Positions 22,770 through 31,469 of a DNA stretch of 41,051 bases are shown in pieces. A program made the position numbers and the translations under genes. The DNA lies in contig JBHGBF010000016.1 in the NCBI GenBank assembly GCA_041946865.1, positions 1-41,051 of the forward strand, given 5' to 3'. A model generated the notes under the pieces. It ran no database searches and was not told the origin of the DNA. It worked only from the letters and a program-made list of their open reading frames with translations. Every line of letters starts with the position of its first letter. The stretch's first letter is position 1. The DNA comes from RPQK01 sp041946865 (GTDB taxonomy: Bacteria > Acidobacteriota > UBA6911 > RPQK01).

Positions 22770-24512
22770 TTACCGCGGGCAAAGCGGGTAGGCTTCGAGA
22801 AGCGCCAAGGCCTCTTCAATGGCGCGGTCGGCCGCCACCTCGCGGTTCACTTTGTCGTTCCTGGAGAAAAGCTCGACCAGTCCCTGGCTGAGCTTTTTTC
22901 CCACGGTTATTCGAACCGGGATTCCGATCAGCTCGGCGTCCTTGAATTTCACGCCGGGCCTTTCCTCACGGTCGTCGAGCAGGCAGTCGATGCCGCGCCG
23001 GGTCAGCTCTTCATGGTACTTCAAGGCGGTAGCGTACTGGTTGGGATCGTCCCGCCGCAGTACGGTAATAATCACTTCAAAGGGAGCGATCGGGCGCGGC
23101 CAGATGATGCCGCTTTCGTCGTTATAGAGTTCGACCGCCCCGACCATGATCCGCTCCAGCCCGATGCCGTAGCTCCCCATGATGATCGGCGTTTCGACTC
23201 CGTCCTGGTTCAAAACGGTTGCTCCCATTGACCTGCTGTATTTGTAGCCGAGCTTGAAGATGTGTCCAACCTCGAGTGTTTTTGTGAGCTGGAGAGGTTG
23301 TCCGCATCTGGTGCACAGCTCGCCCGGCTCTACCTGTCTCAGGTCGTAAAACTGCGCCTGGAAGTCCTTCTCGGGGGTGACGTGAAGCAGGTGGTAATCG
23401 TCCTCATTTGCTCCGCAGACCATGTTTTTCCGGCCCTTGAGGGCGTGGTCGGCCAGAATCTTGAGCGACTTCACCCCGACCGGGCCCAGGCTGCCCGGGT
23501 CTGCTCCAAAGGCGTCGCGAATCTCCTCGGGAGTCGCAGGTCGGAAGGCACCGGAACCGACCGCGGCGCCGAGTTTTGCCTCGTTAAGCTGATGATCTCC
23601 GCGCAGCAGCAACAGGTACGGCTGGCTTTCGACGAGATAGACCAGCGATTTGATCTGCTTCGACTTCGGAATTTTCAGGAAGTCGCTGATCTCCTGAATG
23701 GTCTTCTGTCCCGGTGTGTGGACCTTCTGGGGCATAAGGTCGCCCGGCTCGTCCTCGACCCGCGCCAGTTGTGAGACGGCGCGCTCCAGGTTGGCGGAAT
23801 AGCCGCACTGGCAGAAAACGACGGTGTCTTCACCGGCCTCGCTGGCCACCATGAATTCCTGGGACTCGCTCCCGCCCATGGCGCCGGAGTGAGCTTCCAC
23901 GGCCAGAAAGCGCAACCCGCAGCGTTCGAATATCCTCCGGTAGGCACGGTCGTGCAGGTCATAGGCGACGTCCAGGCCGGATGGTTCGAGGTCGAAGCTG
24001 TAGGAGTCTTTCATGATGAACTGCCGGACCCTCAGCAACCCGGACTTGGGCCGCGGCTCGTCGCGGAATTTGACCTGGATCTGATACCAGATCTGCGGCA
24101 GGTCCCGATACGACCGGAGTTCGTCGCGGGCGATCGTGGTAAAGACCTCTTCGTGCGTCATGCCGAGACACAGATCGCGACCGGTCCGGTCCTTCAGCCG
24201 GAACATATTGTCGCCCATCTCGACCCAGCGGTTGGACTCTTTCCAGACCTCGGCCGGATGGATGGCCGGCAGGTAGAATTCCTGGGCGCCGATCCGGTTC
24301 ATTTCTTCTCGCACGATATTCTCGATCTTGAGAAGGGTCCTCCAGGCCAGAGGCAGGTAAGAGTAGATCCCGGCGCCCAGCTGACGGACAAAACCGGCTC
24401 GAAGAAGAAGCTTGTGTGAGGCGACTTCCGCTTCCGCAGGAACCTCGCGCAGTGTAGGGATGAAGAGTCTCGACCAGAGCATAAGGAGCCTACTTTTATC
24501 TGTTTGACCCAT
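22770..24512 (-). CDS. proS: Prolyl-tRNA synthetase (bacterial type with editing insert)
   Basis: Class II synthetase charging tRNA-Pro. The 580-residue protein has REVPAEAEVASHKLLLRAGFVRQLGAGIYSYLP at the start, motif 2 (KFRDEPRPKSGLLRVRQFIMKDSYSF), a central YbaK-type editing domain at about residues 240-390 that clears Ala-tRNA-Pro, motif 3 (GSYGIGLERIM) and the anticodon-binding domain (VIITVLRRDDPNQYATALKYHEEL...LLDDREERPGVKFKDAELIGIP). The ATG at 24512 lacks a nearby ribosome site; the ATG at 24482 (LWSRLFIPTL) aligns better with typical starts. No T-box motif is visible upstream. Confidence 0.96.
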   Translation of the reverse strand: MGQTDKSRLLMLWSRLFIPTLREVPAEAEVASHKLLLRAGFVRQLGAGIYSYLPLAWRTLLKIENIVREEMNRIGAQEFYLPAIHPAEVWKESNRWVEMGDNMFRLKDRTGRDLCLGMTHEEVFTTIARDELRSYRDLPQIWYQIQVKFRDEPRPKSGLLRVRQFIMKDSYSFDLEPSGLDVAYDLHDRAYRRIFERCGLRFLAVEAHSGAMGGSESQEFMVASEAGEDTVVFCQCGYSANLERAVSQLARVEDEPGDLMPQKVHTPGQKTIQEISDFLKIPKSKQIKSLVYLVESQPYLLLLRGDHQLNEAKLGAAVGSGAFRPATPEEIRDAFGADPGSLGPVGVKSLKILADHALKGRKNMVCGANEDDYHLLHVTPEKDFQAQFYDLRQVEPGELCTRCGQPLQLTKTLEVGHIFKLGYKYSRSMGATVLNQDGVETPIIMGSYGIGLERIMVGAVELYNDESGIIWPRPIAPFEVIITVLRRDDPNQYATALKYHEELTRRGIDCLLDDREERPGVKFKDAELIGIPVRITVGKKLSQGLVELFSRNDKVNREVAADRAIEEALALLEAYPLCPR

Positions 24513-24699
24513 TCAAGTCAAGTAAGCTAAGCTACCTCCTAACCCGTCGATGTTTTATTGCGGAGGGCATGCCTCCGAAGCTCAGGGAGCCGCGCTCGGG
24601 ACGGGACTACGCTGGGCGCTTGCAGAGGAGGTTCACAGTCCCTGCAAGGCCGCGCACGCAGCCGAAGGGCATCGAAAACGGTCAACTGGAATCAAGTGT

Positions 24700-25149
24700 A
24701 TGCGTGTGTCAATCGGGTCGGATCACGCCGGTTATGAGCTGAAAGGCAGACTGAAGGACTTACTGATCAAGCTAGGACAGGAGGTCCGGGATGAGGGCGC
24801 CTTTGGTCCTGAATCCGTCGACTACCCGGATACGGCGAGCCGCGTCGCCCGGCGGCTTCAGAACGGGGAAGCGGACCGGGGAATCCTGGTCTGCGGGACA
24901 GGGATCGGCATGTCGATCGCGGCAAACAAGTTCCGGGGTATCAGGGCGGCCGTCTGCCACAATCTGGAAACGGCCATCTTGAGTCGGGAACACAATGACG
25001 CCAACGTGCTCGCCTTGTCCGGTCGAGGCACGGACCCAGGCCTGGCTTCCCAGATCGTCGAGGTGTGGTTGAAAACAGAGTTTCTCGGCGATCGCCACAG
25101 GCGCCGGGTCGATAAGATCAAGCAGATCGAGACGGATAATTTCAGGTAA
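24700..25149 (+). CDS. rpiB: Ribose-5-phosphate isomerase B
   Basis: Interconverts ribulose 5-phosphate and ribose 5-phosphate in the pentose phosphate pathway. I use the ATG at 24700, giving 149 residues, the usual RpiB length; a 50-residue upstream extension has no family counterpart. Motifs: IGSDHAGYELKGRLKDLL at the start, GILVCGTGIGMSIAANKFRGIRAAVC around residues 62-87 (active-site Cys in CGTG), and REHNDANVLALSGR near 98-111. The ribosome site is weak (GGAATC). It precedes glyA by 69 bp on the same strand, a common bacterial pairing. Confidence 0.95.
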   Translation: MRVSIGSDHAGYELKGRLKDLLIKLGQEVRDEGAFGPESVDYPDTASRVARRLQNGEADRGILVCGTGIGMSIAANKFRGIRAAVCHNLETAILSREHNDANVLALSGRGTDPGLASQIVEVWLKTEFLGDRHRRRVDKIKQIETDNFR

Positions 25150-25218
25150 CTGCAGGGGACGTCCCGCGGGGGGGCGCGGAGATTCGCCGAATTCCGCGGG
25201 TCATTCGCGGGATGGAGA

Positions 25219-26496
25219 ATGGAGATGAACGATTTGTTGCGACAGGTGGACCCGGAGGTAGCTGACGCCATTTACCAGGAGACAAGGCGCCAGTCCGAGA
25301 CTCTGGAGTTGATCGCTTCCGAGAACTTTGTGAGCGAGGCGGTGCTGGAGGCGGTCGGCTCGGTTTTCACGAACAAGTACGCAGAAGGCTATCCCGGACG
25401 CCGCTACTATGGCGGGTGCGAGCACACTGATGTCGTCGAGACGCTGGCGATTGAGCGCGCCAAAGCGCTGTTCGGGGCCGAGCATGCCAATGTCCAGCCT
25501 CACTCTGGCTCGCAGGCGAACATGGCTGCGTACATGGCTGTTCTCCAGCCCGGTGACAAAATCCTCGGCATGAACCTGGCGCACGGCGGTCATTTGACAC
25601 ATGGAAGCGCGCTCAATTTCTCGGGCAAGTTTTTCCAGGTGGTCCCATACGGCGTGAAGCAGGATACCGAACAGCTGGACTACGATGAGCTCGAGGGACT
25701 GGCGCTGCGCGAGAAACCGAAAATGATCATAGCCGGGGCGAGCGCGTACAGCCGGACCCTCCATTTCGACCGACTGGCTGACATCTGCCGGAAGGTCGGC
25801 TGCTATCTGACGGTCGACATGGCCCACATCGCTGGCCTGATTGCAGCCGGATTGCACCCTAATCCCGTTCCCTATGCGGACTTCGTCACCAGCACGACCC
25901 ACAAGACCTTGAGGGGGCCGCGCGGAGGTTTGGTCCTGTGCAAGGAACAGCATAAGAAAGCGCTCGATAAGCTCGTCTTCCCTGGCATTCAGGGTGGACC
26001 TCTGGTTCACGTGATCGCCGGCAAGGCCGTCTGCTTCAAAGAAGCGCAGAGTCCTGGCTTCAAGCAGTATCAAGTGCAGGTAGTCCGCAACGCCGCCAGG
26101 CTGTGCGAAGCGGTCGCGCGCGAGGGATTCCGTATCGTCTCCGGCGGCACTGACACTCATTTGTGCCTGGTCGATGTCTTCTCCAAGGGAATCACTGGAA
26201 AGGTGGCGCAAGGCGCGCTGGAGAACGCTTCGATTACGGTCAACAAGAACGCCATTCCATTCGATACTAATCCTCCTGCGGTGGCCAGCGGCATCCGGAT
26301 AGGGAGTCCTGCTGTCACCACGCGGGGAATGAAGGAACCGGAAATGGACCAGATCGGCAAATGGATCGGCATGGTCCTGGAAAATCCCGAGAACGCGGCC
26401 GTGCAAGCCGAGGTCAGGCAGAAGGTCCGGGCCCTGACTACCTGTTTTCCTCTGTACGCCAAACGTCTGGCGGCTTTCGAATCCAGTGTCGTGTAA
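25219..26496 (+). CDS. glyA: Serine hydroxymethyltransferase
   Basis: PLP enzyme interconverting serine and glycine with tetrahydrofolate, the main source of one-carbon units. The 425-residue protein has LELIASENFVSEAVLEAVGS (28-47), GYPGRRYYGGCEHTD (57-71), HSGSQANMAAYMA (94-106), the PLP aspartate in TVDMAHIAGL (Asp200) and the PLP lysine in STTHKTLRGPRGG (Lys229). An ATG six bases later (25225) has better spacing to GGAGA and may be the true start. The gene overlaps the following helicase gene by 11 bp. Confidence 0.98.
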   Translation: MEMNDLLRQVDPEVADAIYQETRRQSETLELIASENFVSEAVLEAVGSVFTNKYAEGYPGRRYYGGCEHTDVVETLAIERAKALFGAEHANVQPHSGSQANMAAYMAVLQPGDKILGMNLAHGGHLTHGSALNFSGKFFQVVPYGVKQDTEQLDYDELEGLALREKPKMIIAGASAYSRTLHFDRLADICRKVGCYLTVDMAHIAGLIAAGLHPNPVPYADFVTSTTHKTLRGPRGGLVLCKEQHKKALDKLVFPGIQGGPLVHVIAGKAVCFKEAQSPGFKQYQVQVVRNAARLCEAVAREGFRIVSGGTDTHLCLVDVFSKGITGKVAQGALENASITVNKNAIPFDTNPPAVASGIRIGSPAVTTRGMKEPEMDQIGKWIGMVLENPENAAVQAEVRQKVRALTTCFPLYAKRLAAFESSVV

Positions 26497-28405
26497 ACCG
26501 TCTCTTGATCAGATTTTCGGCCCCGGCGGTCTCCTCGAAAAGCGGCTGCCGAACTACGAGTTCCGGCCTTCGCAGCTGCAAATGGCGAAGGCTGTGCTGG
26601 CGGCCATTGACGGGGAAAGCCACCTCGCCGTGGAGGCCGGGACAGGGACGGGAAAGACGCTCGCTTATCTCATTCCGGCCCTTTACTCCAAACGCCGCGT
26701 CATTGTCTCGACGGCCACCCGCAACCTCCAGGAGCAGCTCTTCTTCAAGGACATTCCGTTTGTCAAGCGCAACCTGTTCCCGAAGCTGGCCGTCACCTAT
26801 ATGAAGGGGCGGAACAACTACATCTGCCTGAAGAAGCTCTACCATAACGCCCCGCTCCCCATTCCGGGCGGCGCCGACGATGAGATCAGGGAGCTCCGGG
26901 AATGGGCGGGCCGCACCGAGACTGGGGATCGTGTCGAGCTTGGCTGGATTAACGATGAAGACCCGGTCTGGCGACAACTGGACGCCCGGGGCGAGAGCTG
27001 TATCGGCCAGAAGTGCGAGTACTTCGAGCGGTGCTTTATCACCCGCATGCGCCAGAGGGCGCTGGAATCGGACCTGATCATCGTCAATCACGCGCTTCTG
27101 TTCGCAAACCTCGCCCTGCAGACGGATGAAATCGGAAGAATCATGCCGGAGTTCGGTGTCCTGATACTGGACGAAGCTCACGAGGTCGAAGATGTGGCCT
27201 GCTCGCACTTCGGGCAGGAAGTGAGCAGCTACCAGGTGGATGAGCTGTGCCGTGACTTCCGTCAGATCTTTCACGAGGATGCGGACACGGTCCGCTCCGT
27301 CGAGGACATCGAGGCCCGGGCCGCCGCTTTCTTCGGCGCTTTTCCGATGCAGGAAGGACATTATTCCCTGAACATCTTCAGGGGTCAGAACGGCGGCGCC
27401 GTGGATCTCAGGCTGGAAAACAGCGCCGCGTTCGAGCGGCTGAAGGCGGCCCTTCAGGTTCTTTATCACCAGGTCCAGCGCATGACAAACCGTCCGGCCG
27501 AGGCCGAGTCACTGCTCCGGCGGCTGAATCAGCTCGGCAAAGACCTGGATGAAGTGATGCTCGGAAACTCCGAGAAGCATGTCTACTGGTTCGAGAGGCG
27601 GGGTCGGGGACTGGTTCTGCACATCAGCCCGATTGATGTCGCGCCGATTCTGAAAGAAGTCGTCTTTGACACCACGGCCACTGTCATTTTGACCTCGGCA
27701 ACACTCACGACGGGCGGCAGTTTTGAGTACATCCGGGGAAGGCTGGGGGTGCCGAAAGCGCGCGAGCTCGCGGTAGCCGGGGAATTCGACTTTGCCAGGC
27801 AGGCGATCCTGTATGTCCCCAGATCATTTCCCGAACCGAAGTCGACGGAGTATTTCCTGCGCGCGCTGCGCGAAATCCGGGAAATTCTCAAAATCACCGA
27901 AGGGCATGCTTTTCTGCTCTTTACTAGTTTCCTGCAGATGAATCGTTTCTATCGCAGCCTGAAGGAGCGACTGGAGTTTCCTTTGCTCAGGCAAGGCGAC
28001 ATGCCCAAAAGTCGCCTCCTCGAGTCCTTCCGCACCACGCCGCACGCGGTGCTGTGCGCTACGGCCAGCTTCTGGCAGGGGGTCGATGTCCAGGGGGACG
28101 CTCTGCGCGCCGTCATTATCGACAAGCTGCCTTTTCAGGTGCCTTCCGAGCCCATTGTGGCTGCGCGGCTCAATCACCTCGAGCGTGAGGGACGCAACTC
28201 TTTCATGGAGTACAGCGTGCCCGAGGCTATCATCACCTTAAGACAGGGCCTGGGCCGGCTCATACGTTCCCGACAAGACCGCGGTATTTTAGCGGTTTTT
28301 GACAGCCGGCTGCGGTCTCGAAGCTATGGAAAGCTATTCCTGGAAAGCTTGCCAAACTGTCCGGTGACCGATAATATTGTGGCCCTGAGAAACTTCTACA
28401 GGTAG
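26486..28405 (+). CDS. dinG: DinG/YoaA-type Fe-S superfamily 2 DNA helicase
   Basis: ATP-dependent 5'-3' DNA helicase of the XPD-like group, involved in resolving damaged or structured DNA. The 639-residue protein has Walker A EAGTGTGKTLAYL (50-62) and a DEAH box (ILDEAHEVED, 227-236). Four cysteines are placed as for the 4Fe-4S cluster (Cys114, 172, 177, 183 in YICLKK...SCIGQKCEYFERCF). C-terminal motifs include TATASFWQGVDVQG (near 528) and RQGLGRLIRSRQDRG. The start is a GTG inside the glyA end with no strong site, so coupling is likely. Length is closer to YoaA than to E. coli DinG. Confidence 0.94.
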   Translation: MSCKPSLDQIFGPGGLLEKRLPNYEFRPSQLQMAKAVLAAIDGESHLAVEAGTGTGKTLAYLIPALYSKRRVIVSTATRNLQEQLFFKDIPFVKRNLFPKLAVTYMKGRNNYICLKKLYHNAPLPIPGGADDEIRELREWAGRTETGDRVELGWINDEDPVWRQLDARGESCIGQKCEYFERCFITRMRQRALESDLIIVNHALLFANLALQTDEIGRIMPEFGVLILDEAHEVEDVACSHFGQEVSSYQVDELCRDFRQIFHEDADTVRSVEDIEARAAAFFGAFPMQEGHYSLNIFRGQNGGAVDLRLENSAAFERLKAALQVLYHQVQRMTNRPAEAESLLRRLNQLGKDLDEVMLGNSEKHVYWFERRGRGLVLHISPIDVAPILKEVVFDTTATVILTSATLTTGGSFEYIRGRLGVPKARELAVAGEFDFARQAILYVPRSFPEPKSTEYFLRALREIREILKITEGHAFLLFTSFLQMNRFYRSLKERLEFPLLRQGDMPKSRLLESFRTTPHAVLCATASFWQGVDVQGDALRAVIIDKLPFQVPSEPIVAARLNHLEREGRNSFMEYSVPEAIITLRQGLGRLIRSRQDRGILAVFDSRLRSRSYGKLFLESLPNCPVTDNIVALRNFYR

Positions 28406-28435
28406 ATTGAATCACACTATTCGGGAAGGGTGCAT

Positions 28436-29458
28436 ATGAGATTCAAATTAACCGGAGGGCTTTTTTCCGCTTTGTTGCTGTCCCTGTGGACAGTGCCGCT
28501 TTTCGCCCAGATCGGTGTGTTTCAAGGAGTCGTAAAGGACAAAACGACAGGCCAGCCGATCAAGGACGTTGTTATCACGATTGAAGGCATTGACGTCAAG
28601 CGGAAGTACGAACTGAAGACAGACAAGAACGGTAAGTACATTCATGCGGGGATCCCGCTGCAGGGATCCTATCAGATAACGGCCAAGAAAGAGGGTTATC
28701 AGTCGGACGGCGTCCGCCCGGTGCGGGCCGGCTTCGGCGTAGATGACCAGAGGGGCATGATCAACTTCGACCTTTCCCCCGGCCAGTCCGGCAAAGTCGC
28801 CTTCGAAATGACTGAAGAGGAAAAGGCCAGGTTGCGCAAAGAAGCCGAAGAGGCCAAGAAGAAGCAGGCCGGGCTCGAGGAACTGAAGAAATTCTTCGAA
28901 GAAGGACTCCAGCTCGCGAAAGCCGGCCAGCACGAGCAGGCCGTCGAGTCCTTTAAGAAGGCGGCTGAAAAAGATCCCGACCAGCCCGCGGTTTGGGCCA
29001 ACATGGGCAGTTCCTACGCCAGGCTGAAGCAGTATGAACCGGCTATCGAGGCCTACAACAAGGCAATTGCCTTGAAACCCGACGATTCGGCTCTTTATCA
29101 GAATCTCGGCAGCGTGTATTCAGAGTCGGGGAATCTGGACAAATCGAGGGAGATGTACGAGAAGGCCGCTTCTCTGGCCGCGACTCTGGACCCCAAGGGG
29201 GCTGCCACGCAGTACTACAACATCGGCGTAACGTACATCAACAATGGTAAGAACGCCGAAGCTGCGGCGGCCCTGGCGAAAGCGCTCGAGATCGACCCGA
29301 ATCATGCCGAGGCGCACTACCAGCTCGGCCTGACCCAGATCGGGTTGGACAAGATGAGCGATGCCGTCACGCACCTCAAGAAGTACATCGAGCTGTCGCC
29401 CAACGGCGAAAACGCCGAAGTAGCCAGGCAGTTGATCGATCAACTGGGCAAGAAGTAA
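28436..29458 (+). CDS. Exported carboxypeptidase-regulatory-like domain + TPR protein
   Basis: I choose the ATG at 28436 (340 residues), with GAAGGG 6 bases upstream. Residues 1-25 are a signal peptide ending LFAQ. Residues about 28-120 form a CarboxypepD_reg-like beta-sandwich (GVVKDKTTGQPIKDVVITIEG...TDKNGKYIHAGIPLQGSYQITAKKEGY). A charged helix (EEEKARLRKEAEEAKKKQ) leads into about four to five tetratricopeptide repeats (AVWANMGSSYARLKQYEPAIEAYNKAIALKP and similar). The pairing suggests a periplasmic scaffold or protein-interaction role; the actual partner is unknown. It opens a run of small envelope genes. Confidence 0.85.
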   Translation: MRFKLTGGLFSALLLSLWTVPLFAQIGVFQGVVKDKTTGQPIKDVVITIEGIDVKRKYELKTDKNGKYIHAGIPLQGSYQITAKKEGYQSDGVRPVRAGFGVDDQRGMINFDLSPGQSGKVAFEMTEEEKARLRKEAEEAKKKQAGLEELKKFFEEGLQLAKAGQHEQAVESFKKAAEKDPDQPAVWANMGSSYARLKQYEPAIEAYNKAIALKPDDSALYQNLGSVYSESGNLDKSREMYEKAASLAATLDPKGAATQYYNIGVTYINNGKNAEAAAALAKALEIDPNHAEAHYQLGLTQIGLDKMSDAVTHLKKYIELSPNGENAEVARQLIDQLGKK

Positions 29459-29476
29459 TCCCGCCTGTTTTGAGAG

Positions 29477-29506
29477 CCCGCGGATCAGGCAGGGCAAATC
29501 CGCGGG
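29477..29506. terminator. Perfect 9-bp hairpin after the TPR gene
   Basis: CCCGCGGAT (29477-29485) and ATCCGCGGG (29498-29506) form a GC-rich stem with a 12-nt loop, 18 bp after the stop. No T tract follows, so it may end or pause transcription only weakly. Confidence 0.45.
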
Positions 29507-29551
29507 TCCGTCCGAATCGTGCCCTCCACTGTGATAACATAACCTCTTCGT

Positions 29552-30184
29552 ATGAAGAATCGACAGATCGTCTTCTGTCTGGTGGGTATTGCCATCGGCT
29601 TTGTACTTGGGTTTTTCACGTCTGATCTGATCCGGAAGGAACCGGTCCCGGTCGGGGCCAGTCCGGCGCCGGGGCAGGAGCAGTCAGAACAACTCCCTCA
29701 GAACCATCCGTCGATGGAGGAAATGCAGAAGCTTCAGGACATGCAACAGCAGGCCGCCTCCAATCCGACTGACAAGCAGGTGCGAGTCGCGCTCGGCAAC
29801 GCCTACTACGACATGCAGCGGTTCGATGCCGCCATCAAGTGGTACGAGGAGGCCATACGGCTTGATCCGGACAATGTCAACGTCAACACCGACTTGGGGA
29901 CCTCCTACCTGTACACCAACAATCCTGACAAGGCGATCGAGCTGTATAAGAAATCCCTGGCCATTGATGAAAAACATCCGCAAAGCCTGCAGAACCTCGG
30001 TTTTGCCTACTTCTCGATGGCTAATTTCGCCGATGCGGTGACCGCCTGGGAAAAGCTGCTCGCGCTGCACCCGGAGTACGCTCACCGCGCCGAGATCCAG
30101 AAGCAGATCGAAGCCGCCAAAACACACATGCAAGCAGCCGCGAAAAAGCCGACGTCGCAGCCGAAAGCAGGGGCGGCGAAATGA
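29552..30184 (+). CDS. Membrane-anchored TPR protein
   Basis: A 210-residue protein with an N-terminal membrane segment (residues 6-25, VFCLVGIAIGFVLGFFTSDL), a Pro/Gln-rich spacer and about three tetratricopeptide repeats (about 75-175: VALGNAYYDMQRFDAAIKWYEEAIRLDP, VNTDLGTSYLYTNNPDKAIELYKKSLAIDE, LQNLGFAYFSMANFADAV). It ends in a Lys/Ala/Gln tail. The layout resembles the C-terminal domain of cytochrome c assembly factors (CcmH/NrfG) but no heme-assembly genes are nearby. Its stop overlaps the next start by ATGA, so the two products are likely made together. Confidence 0.85.
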   Translation: MKNRQIVFCLVGIAIGFVLGFFTSDLIRKEPVPVGASPAPGQEQSEQLPQNHPSMEEMQKLQDMQQQAASNPTDKQVRVALGNAYYDMQRFDAAIKWYEEAIRLDPDNVNVNTDLGTSYLYTNNPDKAIELYKKSLAIDEKHPQSLQNLGFAYFSMANFADAVTAWEKLLALHPEYAHRAEIQKQIEAAKTHMQAAAKKPTSQPKAGAAK

Positions 30185-30453
30185 TATTCATCTGGAGGCT
30201 TCTTCTCATCCTGCTCATTCTGACCGCTATTCGTTGGGCCCTGGCGTGGATTTTCGGGTCGGCCCCAAGGAAGATGCGGACCGGCGCGCAACGTCAGGTT
30301 CCGAAATCGTCGAAACGCATGGTCAAGGATCCGCAGTGCGGCATGTACGTTGCTCCGGAACTGGCGGTCGAGACGCGCCAAGCAGGTCGAAGCCTGTATT
30401 TCTGTTCCAAGGAATGCCAGCAGAATTACGCCAAGGCCCAGTTGAAAGGATGA
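30181..30453 (+). CDS. Small membrane protein with a TRASH/YHS-like Cys motif
   Basis: A 90-residue protein with one N-terminal membrane segment (residues 3-24) and a C-terminal motif MVKDPQCGMYVAPELAVETRQAG...YFCSKECQQNYAKA. The Cys-x(n)-Cys-x3-Cys pattern after DPxCGxYV matches small TRASH/YHS-type metal-binding domains; copper or zinc are the usual ligands in such families, but the metal here is unknown. It is translationally coupled (ATGA) to the upstream TPR gene. Confidence 0.8.
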   Translation: MIFIWRLLLILLILTAIRWALAWIFGSAPRKMRTGAQRQVPKSSKRMVKDPQCGMYVAPELAVETRQAGRSLYFCSKECQQNYAKAQLKG

Positions 30454-30537
30454 AAGATGAAGGATGAGGGCGGAAGGAAGGATGAAGCCGATGCCCTTCA
30501 TCGGTCATCCTTCTTCATCCTTATTCGTCCTTCAACC
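30449..30537. repeat. GAAGGAT array before nadK
   Basis: GGATGAA-type units (30449-30486) are followed by their complement (CATCCTT units, 30506-30533), around a centre GCCGATGCCCTTCATCGG. The same unit and arm-then-complement order as at 4249-4462 and 20110-20352. It fills the 101-bp gap before nadK. Confidence 0.8.
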
Positions 30538-30554
30538 GACGGGGGGGCAGACCG

Positions 30555-31424
30555 GTGAAAATCGGCATCTTTGTCAAACTGGACCGTTTGGATTTTGCCC
30601 GGCAGCTTCGCGACATCGTGCGCTGGCTTGGCACGCGTAATTGTGAAGTTGTCGTAGACAGACGGGTCGCGACCGACTTTGAGCTCACCCCGGTCACGAT
30701 CTGTCCAGCCGCAGAAATCCCCCGTACCGTCAATGTCATCGTGGTGTTTGGAGGCGACGGCACCTTGCTGTCCGTGGCCCGCCTCATCGGCAGCGCGGGC
30801 GCGCCAATCCTGGGCGTCAACCTCGGAACCCTCGGTTTCCTCACGGGTGTGACGCTTGATGAGCTGTACCCTGCTTTTGAGACGATCCTGGCCGGACGCC
30901 ATCGGCTGGACCGGCGGAACATGCTCCGGGCGGAGGTCCGCCAGAACGGCGCCCACGCCCCGGCTGTCTTTCACGCCCTTAATGATGTCGTCGTCAATAA
31001 AGGCACCCTCGGGCGGATGATATCTTTCGATGTCTGGATCAACGGGGACTTCACCTCGGCATTTCGTGCCGACGGCATGATTGTCTCGACTCCGACTGGG
31101 TCGACGGCCTATTCGCTGTCGGCCGGAGGTCCGATCGTTCATCCCGGTTTGGACGCTATTACGCTCACCCCGATTTGCCCGCACACCTTGACGCACCGCC
31201 CCCTCGTCATTCCCGCGAAAGGAAAGGTGGGCATTGTCTTGCGCTCAGGAGAGGATGTGACTCTGACGATCGATGGGCAGGAAGGCGTGCCTCTCGGGGT
31301 GGGAGCCGAAGTAGCCTGTACCGAGTCGGAGTACCAGGTGGATCTGATCCAGCCGACCGACCGGAATTTCTTTGAAGTGCTTCATCAGAAGCTGAAGTGG
31401 GGCGACCGCTGGCACAGGCGCTGA
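30555..31424 (+). CDS. nadK: NAD kinase
   Basis: Phosphorylates NAD to NADP. The 289-residue protein has the GGDGT motif (residues 66-70) with the catalytic aspartate, LGVNLGTLGFLT (near 92-104), ALNDVVVNKG (usually NE; here Asn-Asp) and the TPTGSTAYSLSAGGPIVHP segment. The start is a GTG at 30555; a run of G residues about ten bases upstream is the likely ribosome site. It converges with the chemoreceptor gene. Confidence 0.96.
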   Translation: MKIGIFVKLDRLDFARQLRDIVRWLGTRNCEVVVDRRVATDFELTPVTICPAAEIPRTVNVIVVFGGDGTLLSVARLIGSAGAPILGVNLGTLGFLTGVTLDELYPAFETILAGRHRLDRRNMLRAEVRQNGAHAPAVFHALNDVVVNKGTLGRMISFDVWINGDFTSAFRADGMIVSTPTGSTAYSLSAGGPIVHPGLDAITLTPICPHTLTHRPLVIPAKGKVGIVLRSGEDVTLTIDGQEGVPLGVGAEVACTESEYQVDLIQPTDRNFFEVLHQKLKWGDRWHRR

Positions 31425-31469
31425 CCGCTGTTCGCTTTTCAGGGTTGCCGTTAGCAGCGGGCTGCGGCC

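Noticed and set aside
24513..24699. T-box riboswitch upstream of proS, or other structured leader
   Set aside because: No T-box consensus or terminator is visible; only short stems (for example TGCGGAGGGCATGCCTCCG-like) that I cannot assign.
25150..25218. Glycine riboswitch before glyA
   Set aside because: The 69-bp spacer is too short and lacks recognisable aptamer motifs.
30323..30508. 61-residue minus frame near the third array
   Set aside because: Also repeat-derived and antisense to the Cys-motif gene.
30498..31196. 232-residue minus frame over nadK
   Set aside because: Antisense to nadK, with no domain-like content.
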